Origin: Polynucleobacter brandtiae
GTDB lineage: Bacteria > Pseudomonadota > Gammaproteobacteria > Burkholderiales > Burkholderiaceae
Assembly: GCF_002797575.1 (NCBI RefSeq)
Contig: NZ_PGTX01000003.1
Span: forward strand, 186,001 to 250,000
Direction of reading: 5' to 3'
Length of the DNA: 64,000 nucleotides
The stretch's first letter is position 1. Each line of letters starts with the position of its first letter. Of this stretch, positions 10,089 to 18,970 are shown in pieces. The position numbers and the translations under genes are program-made. The notes beneath the pieces are model-generated. The model did not search any database. It was not told where the DNA came from and saw nothing but the letters and a program-made list of their open reading frames with translations.

Positions 10089-10868
10089 TTAAGCAGCGAG
10101 CGTTTTAGCCCACTCAACATAGCGCTCCACTGAAATATCTTGGGCACGTGCTTTTAACTCAGATTCTGACAAAGTGATTCTGTCCGCGTAGGAAGATAAG
10201 TTGGTACGTAACATTTTTCTTCTCTGAGAGAACGCCGCTGCCACTACCTTCTCTAGGGCGCGCCACTGAGCATCGTTCAAATCAAAATCTTGCCTAGGGA
10301 TCATGCGCACAACTGCGGAGTTGACCTTAGGCTGGGGATCAAATGCTTCAGGAGGCACCTCCAATACCAGCTCCATGTCGTACCGTGCTTGCAGCATGAC
10401 GGATAATCTAGAGAACTCTGAGCCCCCTGCCTTAGAAACCATCCGCTCTACTACCTCAGCCTGAAGCATAAACACTTGCTCATCAATGACATGCGCTGCA
10501 GATACCAAATGAAAGAGTAGCGGAGAAGAGATGTTGTAGGGCAGATTACCCACTACCTTGCATGAAGCGCCACCAGAAGATTTAGCCTTAGCCCAGCCCA
10601 GAAAGTCATATTGAAGCGCATCTCCCTCAATGACGTTTAGCCCTTTCAGATCCTCTTGCTTCCAATATGCTACTAAGTCTCGGTCTATCTCCAGAAGATC
10701 TAAGTGATCAAGGTTACTGAGCAAAGGTCTAGTCAGCGCGCCCAAACCAGGACCGATCTCCATAATATGCATATTGCTATCAGGATTGATGGCAGCAACT
10801 ATCGAATAAATAACACCGGAATCTTGTAAAAAATTTTGGCCGAAGCGTTTTCGTGCTTGATGCTTCAT
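10089..10868 (-). CDS. rsmA: 16S rRNA (adenine1518/1519-N6)-dimethyltransferase RsmA (KsgA)
   Basis: Dimethylates the two adjacent adenines in helix 45 of 16S rRNA. The SAM-binding motif IGPGLGALT and the catalytic NLPYNISSPL motif are both clear, and the N terminus KRFGQNFLQD is diagnostic. The protein has 259 residues. It is the last gene of the lptD-surA-pdxA-rsmA operon and its ATG overlaps the pdxA stop by 4 bp, the same order as in Escherichia coli. Confidence 0.97.
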   Translation of the reverse strand: MKHQARKRFGQNFLQDSGVIYSIVAAINPDSNMHIMEIGPGLGALTRPLLSNLDHLDLLEIDRDLVAYWKQEDLKGLNVIEGDALQYDFLGWAKAKSSGGASCKVVGNLPYNISSPLLFHLVSAAHVIDEQVFMLQAEVVERMVSKAGGSEFSRLSVMLQARYDMELVLEVPPEAFDPQPKVNSAVVRMIPRQDFDLNDAQWRALEKVVAAAFSQRRKMLRTNLSSYADRITLSESELKARAQDISVERYVEWAKTLAA

Positions 10869-11890
10869 GTGGATGTATTTCTATTTTTAGAATGCTGCGC
10901 AAATTGATAAGCCAAGCGAAGTGCCTCCAACATGCTGCTGGAATCAGCGATTCCCTGACCAGCAATATCTAAAGCTGTGCCATGGTCTACAGAAGTTCGA
11001 ATGATTGGCAAACCTAAAGTCACATTAACTCCGCCACCAAAACTAACAAACTTAAATGGCGCCAAGCCTTGATCGTGATACATCGCAATAAAAGCATCTA
11101 CTGTTTCTAAAGTGCCAGCATCAAACATGGTGTCGCCAGGATAAGGCCCGCTCACCTGAATGCCTAAAGCTTGAGCAGCCTTGATTGCAGGAATAATCAT
11201 ATCGATTTCTTCATGGCCTAAATATCCAGACTCTCCTGCATGAGGGTTCAAGCCTGAGACTCGGATCGATGGCATTGCAATTCCAAATCGAGTACGAAGG
11301 TCCTGATCCACAATCTGGATTGTTTCTAAAATAGAATCCTGGCTTAACGCAGCAGGCACATCCTTTAAAGGTAAATGGGTTGTTACTAGGGCTACTCTCA
11401 AATCTCGCGACTGATGCAGCCCTAAAAATCCTCTCGGTAAGCTTGCACAGAGCATCATCACTACATGATCTTGTTTGCACAGATTGGCGAGGTATTCAGT
11501 GTGGCCTGAGAAAAAACGACTACCTACAGGAAGACCATCATTGATCACACTCTTGTGCACTGGTGCCGTTACCATGGCATCAAATCGACCCTCAAGACAA
11601 GCGGTCGTTGCAGTATCGAGAATATCCAGAACATACTGAGCATTGGCCGGATCAAGTACACCGGGCCTTACTGGAACTCTCAGAGGATTAGATTGAACAT
11701 GCAGGCGGTCGCCGACCTCCACTGGAATTGTCGCATTACGAAAGAGGCTACTATCCCCCAGCAGGGTAATTCGAACCCCAGCCTGCTCTTTCAGAAATGC
11801 AAGTGCAGCCGCAATAGAAATCTCGGGCCCTACTCCTGCTGGCTCACCGGAGCAAATAACCAAATTAACGGGGGCTGGATGCTGGATCAT
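10865..11890 (-). CDS. pdxA: 4-hydroxythreonine-4-phosphate dehydrogenase PdxA
   Basis: NAD-dependent oxidation of 4-phosphohydroxy-L-threonine in pyridoxal phosphate synthesis (DXP-dependent route). Family motifs include CSGEPAGVGPEI at the N terminus, the metal-ligand histidines in SGHTEYLA, LNPHAGESG and MYHDQGLAPFK, and a C-terminal nucleotide-binding region. The frame is open to 11989, but the ATG at 11890 (MIQHPAPVNLVICSGEP) gives a normal length of 341 residues and overlaps the surA end by 26 bp. The longer start would put 33 unrelated residues in front. Confidence 0.95.
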   Translation of the reverse strand: MIQHPAPVNLVICSGEPAGVGPEISIAAALAFLKEQAGVRITLLGDSSLFRNATIPVEVGDRLHVQSNPLRVPVRPGVLDPANAQYVLDILDTATTACLEGRFDAMVTAPVHKSVINDGLPVGSRFFSGHTEYLANLCKQDHVVMMLCASLPRGFLGLHQSRDLRVALVTTHLPLKDVPAALSQDSILETIQIVDQDLRTRFGIAMPSIRVSGLNPHAGESGYLGHEEIDMIIPAIKAAQALGIQVSGPYPGDTMFDAGTLETVDAFIAMYHDQGLAPFKFVSFGGGVNVTLGLPIIRTSVDHGTALDIAGQGIADSSSMLEALRLAYQFAQHSKNRNTST

Positions 11891-13322
11891 CGGCGTTAAG
11901 GATCTTGACTGTCGCTGTATCGCGCAATTCACGTAACCAGTCTTGATAGGCTTGGTCGAACTTACGCTCCCGAATCGCTGCACGGGCAAACTGACGTTGT
12001 TTCTCTATAGTCAATTGCGCCTCACGACGTTCTAGTACCTGAATTAAGTGCCAGCCAAACTCAGTTTTCACTGGATTACTAACCTCCCCAATTTGCAGGC
12101 GATTCATTGCCTGATCAAACTCAGGCACTAAATCTCCTGGACCCATCCAGCCGAGATTTCCACCATTCTCAGCCGAGCCATCTTCAGAATACTTTTTGGC
12201 CAGCTCACCAAAATCTGCAGTTTTAGCACGCACTTGATCACGATAACCCGCTAAACGCCTCTCAGCATCTTGGTCTGTTAAGCCCTCACGACTACGAAGC
12301 AAAATATGACGGGACATTGTCTGCGTCACCATAATGTTCTGAGGCGTAGTAGGTGCACTTTCTTGAGGAGCAGCTTGCTGAGGCTCAGCATTAACAACTA
12401 ACGCACGACGATCCAATACTTTTAAAACATGATAACCAGCAGGACTTTTAACCACCGCATTGGCAACCTGACCGCTACCAGTATTTCTAATAGCTTCGTA
12501 AAATAATTGTGGAAGGCGGTCGGGCGTGCGATAGCCCAATTCCTGAAACTTAATCTTGGGATTATCTTTGGCAGCTAATGCGCCTAACTGCAAAAAATCG
12601 ACATCTCCTCGGGCATCCCGCAATAAAGACTCTGCCTTTTTCTTTGCCTCTGCCTGAGCACCCGCTCCTGCAGCGGCATCAGCTGGAATAAAGATCTGCG
12701 CCACATCTATTTCTTCTGGCTCACCCTTGCCTGCGGGGATAGAACGAGTGGCGCCCCCACCTGCACCCGCCACAGCACGATTGCGATCAGTAATAAAATT
12801 ATCAATTTCTGCATCAGAAATTTTGATCTTAGCCTCTACTTCACGCTCACGATACCGACTCAAAATGACATCGTCACGCAACATTTGCCGGTAACGCTCA
12901 TAGCTACTGCCGGTAGCAACAATTTTGACTTTCAATTCAGCAAGTGAAAGTTTATTTTTTACAGCAATGTCTCCAATAATTTTATCGAGCTCTTTGTTGC
13001 TTACAGAGACTCCTTCTTGCTCTGCATTTTGTAATTGAATTTTTTCAATAATCAAGCGCTCTAATACAGTCTTGCGCAACGTAGTAGCATCGGGTAGTTT
13101 GCCTCCCTGTTTTTGTAGAGCAGCAATACGATCATCAATTTCTTTGCGGGTCACAAAGCCGGTATTGACTACGGCAGCCACACCATCAATATTCCGAATT
13201 TTGCTATCTACCGTTGGTGTAGTTTTTAGACTGTTTTGCGCCAAAGCAAACTGAGGCAGCAAGGAAGCGCCAAGCCAAAGAATGGCAGCTAAGACTTGTT
13301 TGAATGAAGTGCTATGCATCAT
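11865..13322 (-). CDS. surA: Periplasmic peptidyl-prolyl isomerase/chaperone SurA
   Basis: Outer-membrane protein chaperone whose best-known client is LptD, encoded just upstream. A signal peptide (hydrophobic stretch AAILWLGASLLPQFALAQ, cleavage near residue 28) is followed by the SurA N-terminal chaperone domain, a first parvulin domain, and a second well-conserved one with SRHILLRSREG and LGWMGPGDLVPEF. At 485 residues it is longer than the E. coli protein (428), mainly through Ala/Gly/Pro-rich insertions in and around the first parvulin domain. It overlaps lptD by 4 bp. Confidence 0.95.
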   Translation of the reverse strand: MMHSTSFKQVLAAILWLGASLLPQFALAQNSLKTTPTVDSKIRNIDGVAAVVNTGFVTRKEIDDRIAALQKQGGKLPDATTLRKTVLERLIIEKIQLQNAEQEGVSVSNKELDKIIGDIAVKNKLSLAELKVKIVATGSSYERYRQMLRDDVILSRYREREVEAKIKISDAEIDNFITDRNRAVAGAGGGATRSIPAGKGEPEEIDVAQIFIPADAAAGAGAQAEAKKKAESLLRDARGDVDFLQLGALAAKDNPKIKFQELGYRTPDRLPQLFYEAIRNTGSGQVANAVVKSPAGYHVLKVLDRRALVVNAEPQQAAPQESAPTTPQNIMVTQTMSRHILLRSREGLTDQDAERRLAGYRDQVRAKTADFGELAKKYSEDGSAENGGNLGWMGPGDLVPEFDQAMNRLQIGEVSNPVKTEFGWHLIQVLERREAQLTIEKQRQFARAAIRERKFDQAYQDWLRELRDTATVKILNADDPASSPR

Positions 13323-15847
13323 TGATAGTTCTCATATATTGAAGGCGGTATAGGCTTAGAGGTAGGCAGATATCCTGGGATGTTGAGCTTCATGATATCA
13401 ACTGGATTACTTCCAGCGCTACCAAAGCCCCTAAATTCAATTTGGAATAAAACCTGTGTGGTTGTGATTTGTGAAGTGTTGAGTACCTGTGAGTAGGCGC
13501 CTCTGAATGTCCAGCAATCCCGCATCCACTCAAGAGCAACCAAAGTATTGAGTGTTCTGGTTGATAAAGCGTCGTAGCCCCAGCGCCCTAAAACCGAAAC
13601 CTCACGCGTCAAGGGCCATTGACCGGACACGTTATATTGGTCGGTAGTGGTCTGCGCTAGGGTGGCTGGAGTGGGTCCAAAGGACTGCGTTGGTGGAGTC
13701 CAGACATTTCGGTAACCGAAATTAAGACTTCGGCCAGGTGTTGGACGCCAGCTACCACCCACAGTTGTTTGAACAAATTTGTTTAGCTGGGTGTTGTACT
13801 GCCCAAACATATCGGCACTAAAGTTACCAAGTAGGCGTATCGATCCAGAGCCCAAAGTATCAGAATAGGTGCTTGGGTTAATGATGTTGCCGTTCAATCC
13901 CACTTTTTGAGCTGTGAACGACTGTCTTTGAGCAAGAGTGACGTTGGCACGCTCTGCGCCAGTACCCGCCTCAATCATGCGACTCGTGATGCCCCCAGTT
14001 AACTTGTTGTTATCGGAAATACGATCATTACCGACGAACGTGTTTTCACTAAAAATCTGGGTTACGCCAAAACCGGCATCAGAAGTATCAAATAGGGGTG
14101 TCATTGCCTGACTTTGATAAGGGGTATATACATAATAGGCTCGGGGCTCCATTGTGAGCAGCATGTCACGCCCAAAAAATCCTTTGAGTTCTGCTGCATC
14201 TCTTTCAAATGACAAACCTGAATCTAAGCTCAGTGTAGGAATTGCAAACCCTTGGGGAGGTGGCGCACCTAGCGTTACAGAGGTTGCTGCATAGTTATTC
14301 GCCTGAAAACTCACCTTTGGAGTCACGTAATAACCCGGTGTGATTTGAGGTAAGGCCATAGCGCCTTTAATGACTGTCCGGTCAGCCTGGCTATACAGGT
14401 AGCCCGCTGGAGCTGCCGCTAAATTACTGTTCACGTTATAGGAAAACCGCGTGTAATCGGTTGAGAATGTAGTTACCGGTCCAGAAGGCAAAGCAAGATA
14501 CTTTCCAGAGGCATCCGCTACTGTGGGGGTTAGGCGATTGCTGTAGCTTGCATTTACGTTAGGCAATATGTTGTAAGGCGACTGAACAGTGACTGTTGGA
14601 TCGGGCTGCAAGGTTTGAAAGGTTAATGCCCTGGCAGATACATTCCAATTACTCAAGCTCCCCGTCAAACCTTTAGTGGTGCCTACTTCTTGACGAAACT
14701 GGCTAGTCACCGCACCAGCGATACTTTGTGAAAAGTCGGTAGGATACAAATTGTCAGAAACGCGAGCAACGTTGGCATAGCCCGTCCACGCCCCTGCAAT
14801 TGGAATACCACCCATTCCCAATAAAGCGCCACTGAAATTCTGTCTTTGTTGCCAGTCATATCGCCAACGATCCGTACCCGTTTTGCGATCGTAGGGGAGG
14901 TAGTCGCCAGCTAAGGTACCCGCATACTGTTGATCTAGAAATTGATACTTCGCGCCCAATTGAACACCGCGTTGACCCATCACACGAGGTAACAATAATA
15001 AATCTCGGTTTGGTGCGATATTGGCATAGTAGGGCTGAGTGATATCGATACCGTTTCTAGAGCTATAGCCAGCAACGGGCGCCAAAATTCCGGACCGACG
15101 CTCCTTGGAGGTTGGTGCTGAGAAATAGGGAACATAGGCAATCGGCACGTCGAAAAATCGCATTACCCCATGAGTACCAACCATCTCCTTTTGCTCATTG
15201 TCAATTTCCAGCGTGCTAGCCGTAAAATACCAATCTAAGTTTTCTGGAGTGCAAGTTGTATAAGTGGCCTTGTCGAACACAAAAACATCTGCAGTTTGAA
15301 TGCTTAATTTATTCGCAGTGCCGCTAGCGCGATTATCTTTGAGCTCATAAATTGGTGAATCCATTTCACCTTCACGTGCATCGACCTTAAACCGTGCCTT
15401 AGGCCCCTTAAAAGAAGCATTGCCTTTAGAGAGCTCCGTATTACCAACTAAGTTTGCTACATCAGAGTCGGGATCATATTTAATTTCATCCGCCTTAAGG
15501 ACTGCGCCATTACGACGAATTTGTGCACGCCCTTTTAAACGCATCTCACGATCGACAACGCCATCTATTGAATCACTGGAGGTAAAAGTCAGTGCTTTGC
15601 CATCTTCAATGGGCTTACCAACACGTAATTGGTCATCTAATTTCAAAACAGTAACGCCGCCCCGGTCAGGTATCAAAATAGCATTTGCGGCGTTACTTAA
15701 TGACTGCGAAGAAGGTGCCAATGGAGCGGGTGCCTGAGCTGAGCTTAGAAGTGCAAATTGTGACAACGCTACCCCCAACATTAAGCGCAGGGTTACAGTA
15801 TTCAAAAGAGGGGCACAAGGGCCGGCACGAAGGCGATAATGACTCAT
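13319..15847 (-). CDS. lptD: LPS-assembly protein LptD
   Basis: Outer-membrane beta-barrel that inserts LPS into the outer leaflet with LptE. A signal peptide (RLMLGVALSQFALLSSAQA) is followed by an OstA/LptA-like periplasmic domain (about 60-220) and a long barrel domain ending in the usual aromatic-rich region. The mature protein shows only two cysteines, C199 (TTCTPENLDW) and C778 (MRDCWTFRG), which would allow a single N-domain-to-barrel disulfide instead of the two in E. coli. It starts 32 bp from the divergent amgK and leads lptD-surA-pdxA-rsmA. Confidence 0.96.
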   Translation of the reverse strand: MSHYRLRAGPCAPLLNTVTLRLMLGVALSQFALLSSAQAPAPLAPSSQSLSNAANAILIPDRGGVTVLKLDDQLRVGKPIEDGKALTFTSSDSIDGVVDREMRLKGRAQIRRNGAVLKADEIKYDPDSDVANLVGNTELSKGNASFKGPKARFKVDAREGEMDSPIYELKDNRASGTANKLSIQTADVFVFDKATYTTCTPENLDWYFTASTLEIDNEQKEMVGTHGVMRFFDVPIAYVPYFSAPTSKERRSGILAPVAGYSSRNGIDITQPYYANIAPNRDLLLLPRVMGQRGVQLGAKYQFLDQQYAGTLAGDYLPYDRKTGTDRWRYDWQQRQNFSGALLGMGGIPIAGAWTGYANVARVSDNLYPTDFSQSIAGAVTSQFRQEVGTTKGLTGSLSNWNVSARALTFQTLQPDPTVTVQSPYNILPNVNASYSNRLTPTVADASGKYLALPSGPVTTFSTDYTRFSYNVNSNLAAAPAGYLYSQADRTVIKGAMALPQITPGYYVTPKVSFQANNYAATSVTLGAPPPQGFAIPTLSLDSGLSFERDAAELKGFFGRDMLLTMEPRAYYVYTPYQSQAMTPLFDTSDAGFGVTQIFSENTFVGNDRISDNNKLTGGITSRMIEAGTGAERANVTLAQRQSFTAQKVGLNGNIINPSTYSDTLGSGSIRLLGNFSADMFGQYNTQLNKFVQTTVGGSWRPTPGRSLNFGYRNVWTPPTQSFGPTPATLAQTTTDQYNVSGQWPLTREVSVLGRWGYDALSTRTLNTLVALEWMRDCWTFRGAYSQVLNTSQITTTQVLFQIEFRGFGSAGSNPVDIMKLNIPGYLPTSKPIPPSIYENYQ

Positions 15848-15879
15848 AGATCCAGACCCGCTTATTATACGAATCGACC
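15848..15879. promoter_or_regulatory. Very short divergent promoter region, lptD / amgK
   Basis: Only 32 bp separate the two divergent start codons. The segment contains TTATTATAC. Read on the minus strand this gives a perfect -10 hexamer TATAAT (15869 to 15864), and read on the plus strand the overlapping TATTAT (15863-15868). The matching -35 boxes would lie inside the opposite genes and are weak. Use as a shared bidirectional promoter is an inference; implied 5' leaders would be about 5-10 nt. Confidence 0.4.
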
Positions 15880-16884
15880 ATGACCGACTCCCGCTTAGAT
15901 ACCCTCCGAAACTGGCTAACAGGCCTTGAAGCTAGCTGGCAATTAGATATGTCCACTTTAGCCCCTGCATCTGCAGATGCCAGCTTTCGTCGGTATTTTC
16001 GAATTCACTCCAAAAACCCCGATTTTGGCTCTTTGATCGTCATGGACGCCCCACCCCAATATGAACCCCTGGATGCCTTTTTGAAGGTAGATTTATTGCT
16101 AGAGAGAGCGGGTTTGTATGTCCCCAAAATCTACGAGAAAAATATTGCGGCAGGTTTTCTTCTGCTTGGTGATTTAGGCAATCAAACTTATTTGGCTGCC
16201 TTAAATTCAGAATCAGCAGATGGACTCTATCAAGATGCAATTGATGCTTTAGTAAAAATGCAACTAGCTAGCAAATCCAATGTATTACCCAACTACGATC
16301 AAGCACTACTTCAACGAGAATTAAATTTATTTCCAGAGTGGTACTTAGGAAAACATTTGCACTTGCCCTTAACAGCAGCGCAAGACTTGCAAATTCAGAA
16401 TACTTTTTCCCTCATCATCGAAAATAATTTAGCTCAAGCGAAGGTCTACGTACACCGCGACTTTCATTCACGCAATCTGATGGTGACTGAGAAAAATAAT
16501 CCGGGCGTAATCGACTTTCAAGATGCAGTGTATGGACCCATTACCTATGATGCTGCTTCTTTATGGCGCGATGCCTACATTGCTTGGCCCGAAGAGCGTG
16601 TGATTGACTGGGTGATTAAATACTGGGAAGAGGGTCGCAAAGTAGGCCTTGCAATGCCAAATGATTTTGGCCAGTTTTATCGTGACTTTGAATGGATGGG
16701 CTTGCAAAGATACCTTAAAGTGCTGGGCATCTTTGCAAGACTCTTTTACCGCGATGGTAAAGAGACTTATCTCAAAGATATCCCCTTAGTACTTGAGTAC
16801 GCGATTGCTACTGCCAATCGATATATTGAATTAAAACCCTTAGCGCGAATCTTGGAATCTACTCGACGTGATCCAGATGCCTGA
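15880..16884 (+). CDS. amgK: N-acetylmuramate/N-acetylglucosamine 1-kinase AmgK (aminoglycoside-phosphotransferase fold)
   Basis: Phosphorylates MurNAc (and GlcNAc) at C1 in the peptidoglycan recycling shunt. The kinase-fold motif HRDFHSRN at residues 192-199 holds the catalytic Asp, and VIDFQDAVYGP is the metal-binding motif. The family is annotated generally as APH. The assignment to AmgK rests on the overlapping downstream murU, the next enzyme in the pathway, and on the anmK gene nearby. Its 334 residues match the Pseudomonas and Caulobacter enzymes in size. Confidence 0.87.
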   Translation: MTDSRLDTLRNWLTGLEASWQLDMSTLAPASADASFRRYFRIHSKNPDFGSLIVMDAPPQYEPLDAFLKVDLLLERAGLYVPKIYEKNIAAGFLLLGDLGNQTYLAALNSESADGLYQDAIDALVKMQLASKSNVLPNYDQALLQRELNLFPEWYLGKHLHLPLTAAQDLQIQNTFSLIIENNLAQAKVYVHRDFHSRNLMVTEKNNPGVIDFQDAVYGPITYDAASLWRDAYIAWPEERVIDWVIKYWEEGRKVGLAMPNDFGQFYRDFEWMGLQRYLKVLGIFARLFYRDGKETYLKDIPLVLEYAIATANRYIELKPLARILESTRRDPDA

Positions 16885-17602
16885 TTCAATAGGCGCTAAT
16901 GTGATCCCTTGTCTTCTTCTGGCGGCAGGCAGAGGTGAGCGTATGCGTCCACTAACCGATGAAACACCAAAACCACTACTTTCTATTAAAGGTAAATCCT
17001 TATTAGCTTGGCATCTAGAGGCATTGAATACAGCAGGCATCCAAGATGTCGTCATTAATCATGCATGGCTAGGACAAAAAATTGAGGATGCGCTTGGTAA
17101 CGGACATCAATTTCATTTGAATATCACCTACTCGCCAGAAAAAACTGCATTAGAAACTGCCGGTGGTATACGGCAGGCACTGCCACACCTCAATACAGAG
17201 GATTACTTTCTGGTAATCAACGGGGATGTGTTTTGCCCTCATTTTCCGATTGAGCAGCTTTTAAATACGCTCACAGTTTTAAGAAACACCCAAAAACCAA
17301 TCTTGGCCCATCTCATTATGGTTCCCAACCCAGCCCATCATCCCGAGGGGGATTTTGATCTTTTGGATGCACGGGTATCCGAAAATCTGTCGGGTCAGGG
17401 CGAAAAGCTAACCTTTTCAGGTATTGGCCTTTATCACCGGGACCTTTTCAAAAACCTAGCAATCGGCAAATCAGCCAAGTTAGCCCCTTTACTAAGGGAT
17501 GCCATGAGAGAAAATCAGGTGTCCGGTGAAAAATATACAGGACCATGGCACGATGTAGGTACACCGCAACGATTACAAGAGCTCAATGCAGCACATGAAT
17601 AA
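16877..17602 (+). CDS. murU: N-acetylmuramate alpha-1-phosphate uridylyltransferase MurU
   Basis: Nucleotidyltransferase that joins MurNAc-1-phosphate to UMP to give UDP-MurNAc, bypassing MurA/MurB. The glycosyl nucleotidyltransferase signature AAGRGERMRPLT is followed by PKPLLSIKGKSLL, with the metal Asp in VINGDVF. It overlaps the end of amgK: an in-frame GTG lies at 16868 and the ATG used here at 16877. The C terminus (TGPWHDVGTPQRLQELN) is typical of this short, about 240-residue class. Together with AmgK it predicts reduced dependence on the fosfomycin target MurA when recycling is active. Confidence 0.88.
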   Translation: MPDSIGANVIPCLLLAAGRGERMRPLTDETPKPLLSIKGKSLLAWHLEALNTAGIQDVVINHAWLGQKIEDALGNGHQFHLNITYSPEKTALETAGGIRQALPHLNTEDYFLVINGDVFCPHFPIEQLLNTLTVLRNTQKPILAHLIMVPNPAHHPEGDFDLLDARVSENLSGQGEKLTFSGIGLYHRDLFKNLAIGKSAKLAPLLRDAMRENQVSGEKYTGPWHDVGTPQRLQELNAAHE

Positions 17603-18968
17603 CAATCTTATCTACCAAGAACGCCGTATTGCCCTAGCAAAGCAGATATGCACCAAAACCGGTGGTGGAATTGCCATCATTTCAACCGCACCGGAAGCTG
17701 CTCGTAATCGCGATAGTGAATATCCCTATCGCCACGATAGTGATTTCTTTTATCTCACTGGTTTTGAGGAACCCGGGGCAACATTGGTTCTCAACATTAG
17801 TGGCAGTCAACATCAACCCCAACTTGAGTCTCACTTATTTTGTAGACCTAAAGATCCTGAACGAGAAATTTGGGATGGTATTCGTCTAGGCCCCCAAGCT
17901 GCGCCCATCGCTTTAGGAGTGGAGTACGCACATAGCCACCACGATCTAGATCAAAAGCTAAGTGAACTATTAGCCGATCAAGATGCCGTTTATGTTCGAC
18001 TATCTGAAAGTGCTGAAGCCGATCGTCGCCTGCGCCACTGGATGAAAAAAGTGCGTCAACAAGCCCGTTCTGGCGTAAATCCTCCATCTGAGTTTCATGA
18101 TGTTGAAACCCTTATTCATGAAATGCGTTTATTTAAAGACGTCCATGAAATTGACACTATGCGCCGTGCTGCACAAATTTCTGCACGAGCCCATATTCGT
18201 GCAATGCAATTTTGCAAGCTGGGTATGCGTGAGTACCATTTAGAAGCTGAACTACTGCATGAATTCCGTTCTAATGGATCACAAAGTGTTGCTTACAACA
18301 GCATTGTGGCTAGCGGTGCCAATGCTTGCATTCTTCACTATCGTGCCGGCGCTGCCCAATTACGCAGTGGTGAGCTTTGCCTCATTGATGCAGGATGTGA
18401 ATTAGATGGCTATGCCTCCGATATCACTCGCACCTTCCCAGTCAATGGAAAATTCACCGGGCCCCAACGAGCGCTTTATGACATCACACTTGCGGCACAA
18501 GAAGCTGCAATTTTGGCAACTAAGCCCGGCAATACTTTTATGCAGCCACATGAAGCTGCACTTAGGGTATTAACTCAAGGCCTACTCGACGAGCAATTAC
18601 TTAAATTGTCTGAGCTAGGTTCATTGGAGAACGCGCTAGAAACTGCTGCCTATCGTCGTTTTTATATGCATCGTACCTCGCACTGGCTTGGCATGGATGT
18701 TCATGATGTGGGGTCCTATCGCGAAACACTAATACCAGGGTTAAAGAGTCCCGAAGAAAAGCCTTCTCGTATCTTAAAACCTGGCATGGTTTTAACGATC
18801 GAACCTGGTTTATACGTGCGCCCCGCTGATGACATTGATGAAAAATTCTGGAACATTGGCATCCGAATAGAAGATGATGCAGTCGTAAATGATGCTGCTT
18901 GTGAATTGATTTCTCGTGGCGTTCCAGTTGATGCAGATGAAATCGAAGCAGTGATGAAAAATAGTTAA
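17586..18968 (+). CDS. pepP: Xaa-Pro aminopeptidase PepP (M24B)
   Basis: Dimanganese aminopeptidase that removes N-terminal residues preceding proline. The N-terminal aminopeptidase-P domain (YRHDSDFFYLTGFEEPGA) precedes the pita-bread catalytic domain, with ligands in DAGCELDGYASDITRTF (two Asp), the His of HRTSHWLGMDVHDVG, and Glu in TIEPGLYV and IRIEDDA. The protein has 460 residues. The ATG at 17586 overlaps the murU end by 17 bp; a second ATG at 17595 is possible. It is followed by a UbiH-type gene, an arrangement seen in many gamma- and betaproteobacteria. Confidence 0.95.
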   Translation: MQHMNNNLIYQERRIALAKQICTKTGGGIAIISTAPEAARNRDSEYPYRHDSDFFYLTGFEEPGATLVLNISGSQHQPQLESHLFCRPKDPEREIWDGIRLGPQAAPIALGVEYAHSHHDLDQKLSELLADQDAVYVRLSESAEADRRLRHWMKKVRQQARSGVNPPSEFHDVETLIHEMRLFKDVHEIDTMRRAAQISARAHIRAMQFCKLGMREYHLEAELLHEFRSNGSQSVAYNSIVASGANACILHYRAGAAQLRSGELCLIDAGCELDGYASDITRTFPVNGKFTGPQRALYDITLAAQEAAILATKPGNTFMQPHEAALRVLTQGLLDEQLLKLSELGSLENALETAAYRRFYMHRTSHWLGMDVHDVGSYRETLIPGLKSPEEKPSRILKPGMVLTIEPGLYVRPADDIDEKFWNIGIRIEDDAVVNDAACELISRGVPVDADEIEAVMKNS

Positions 18969-18970
18969 TC

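Noticed and set aside
11555..11899. 114-codon open frame antisense to pdxA
   Set aside because: Covers the conserved GEPAGVGPEI region of PdxA on the other strand; no recognisable protein features.
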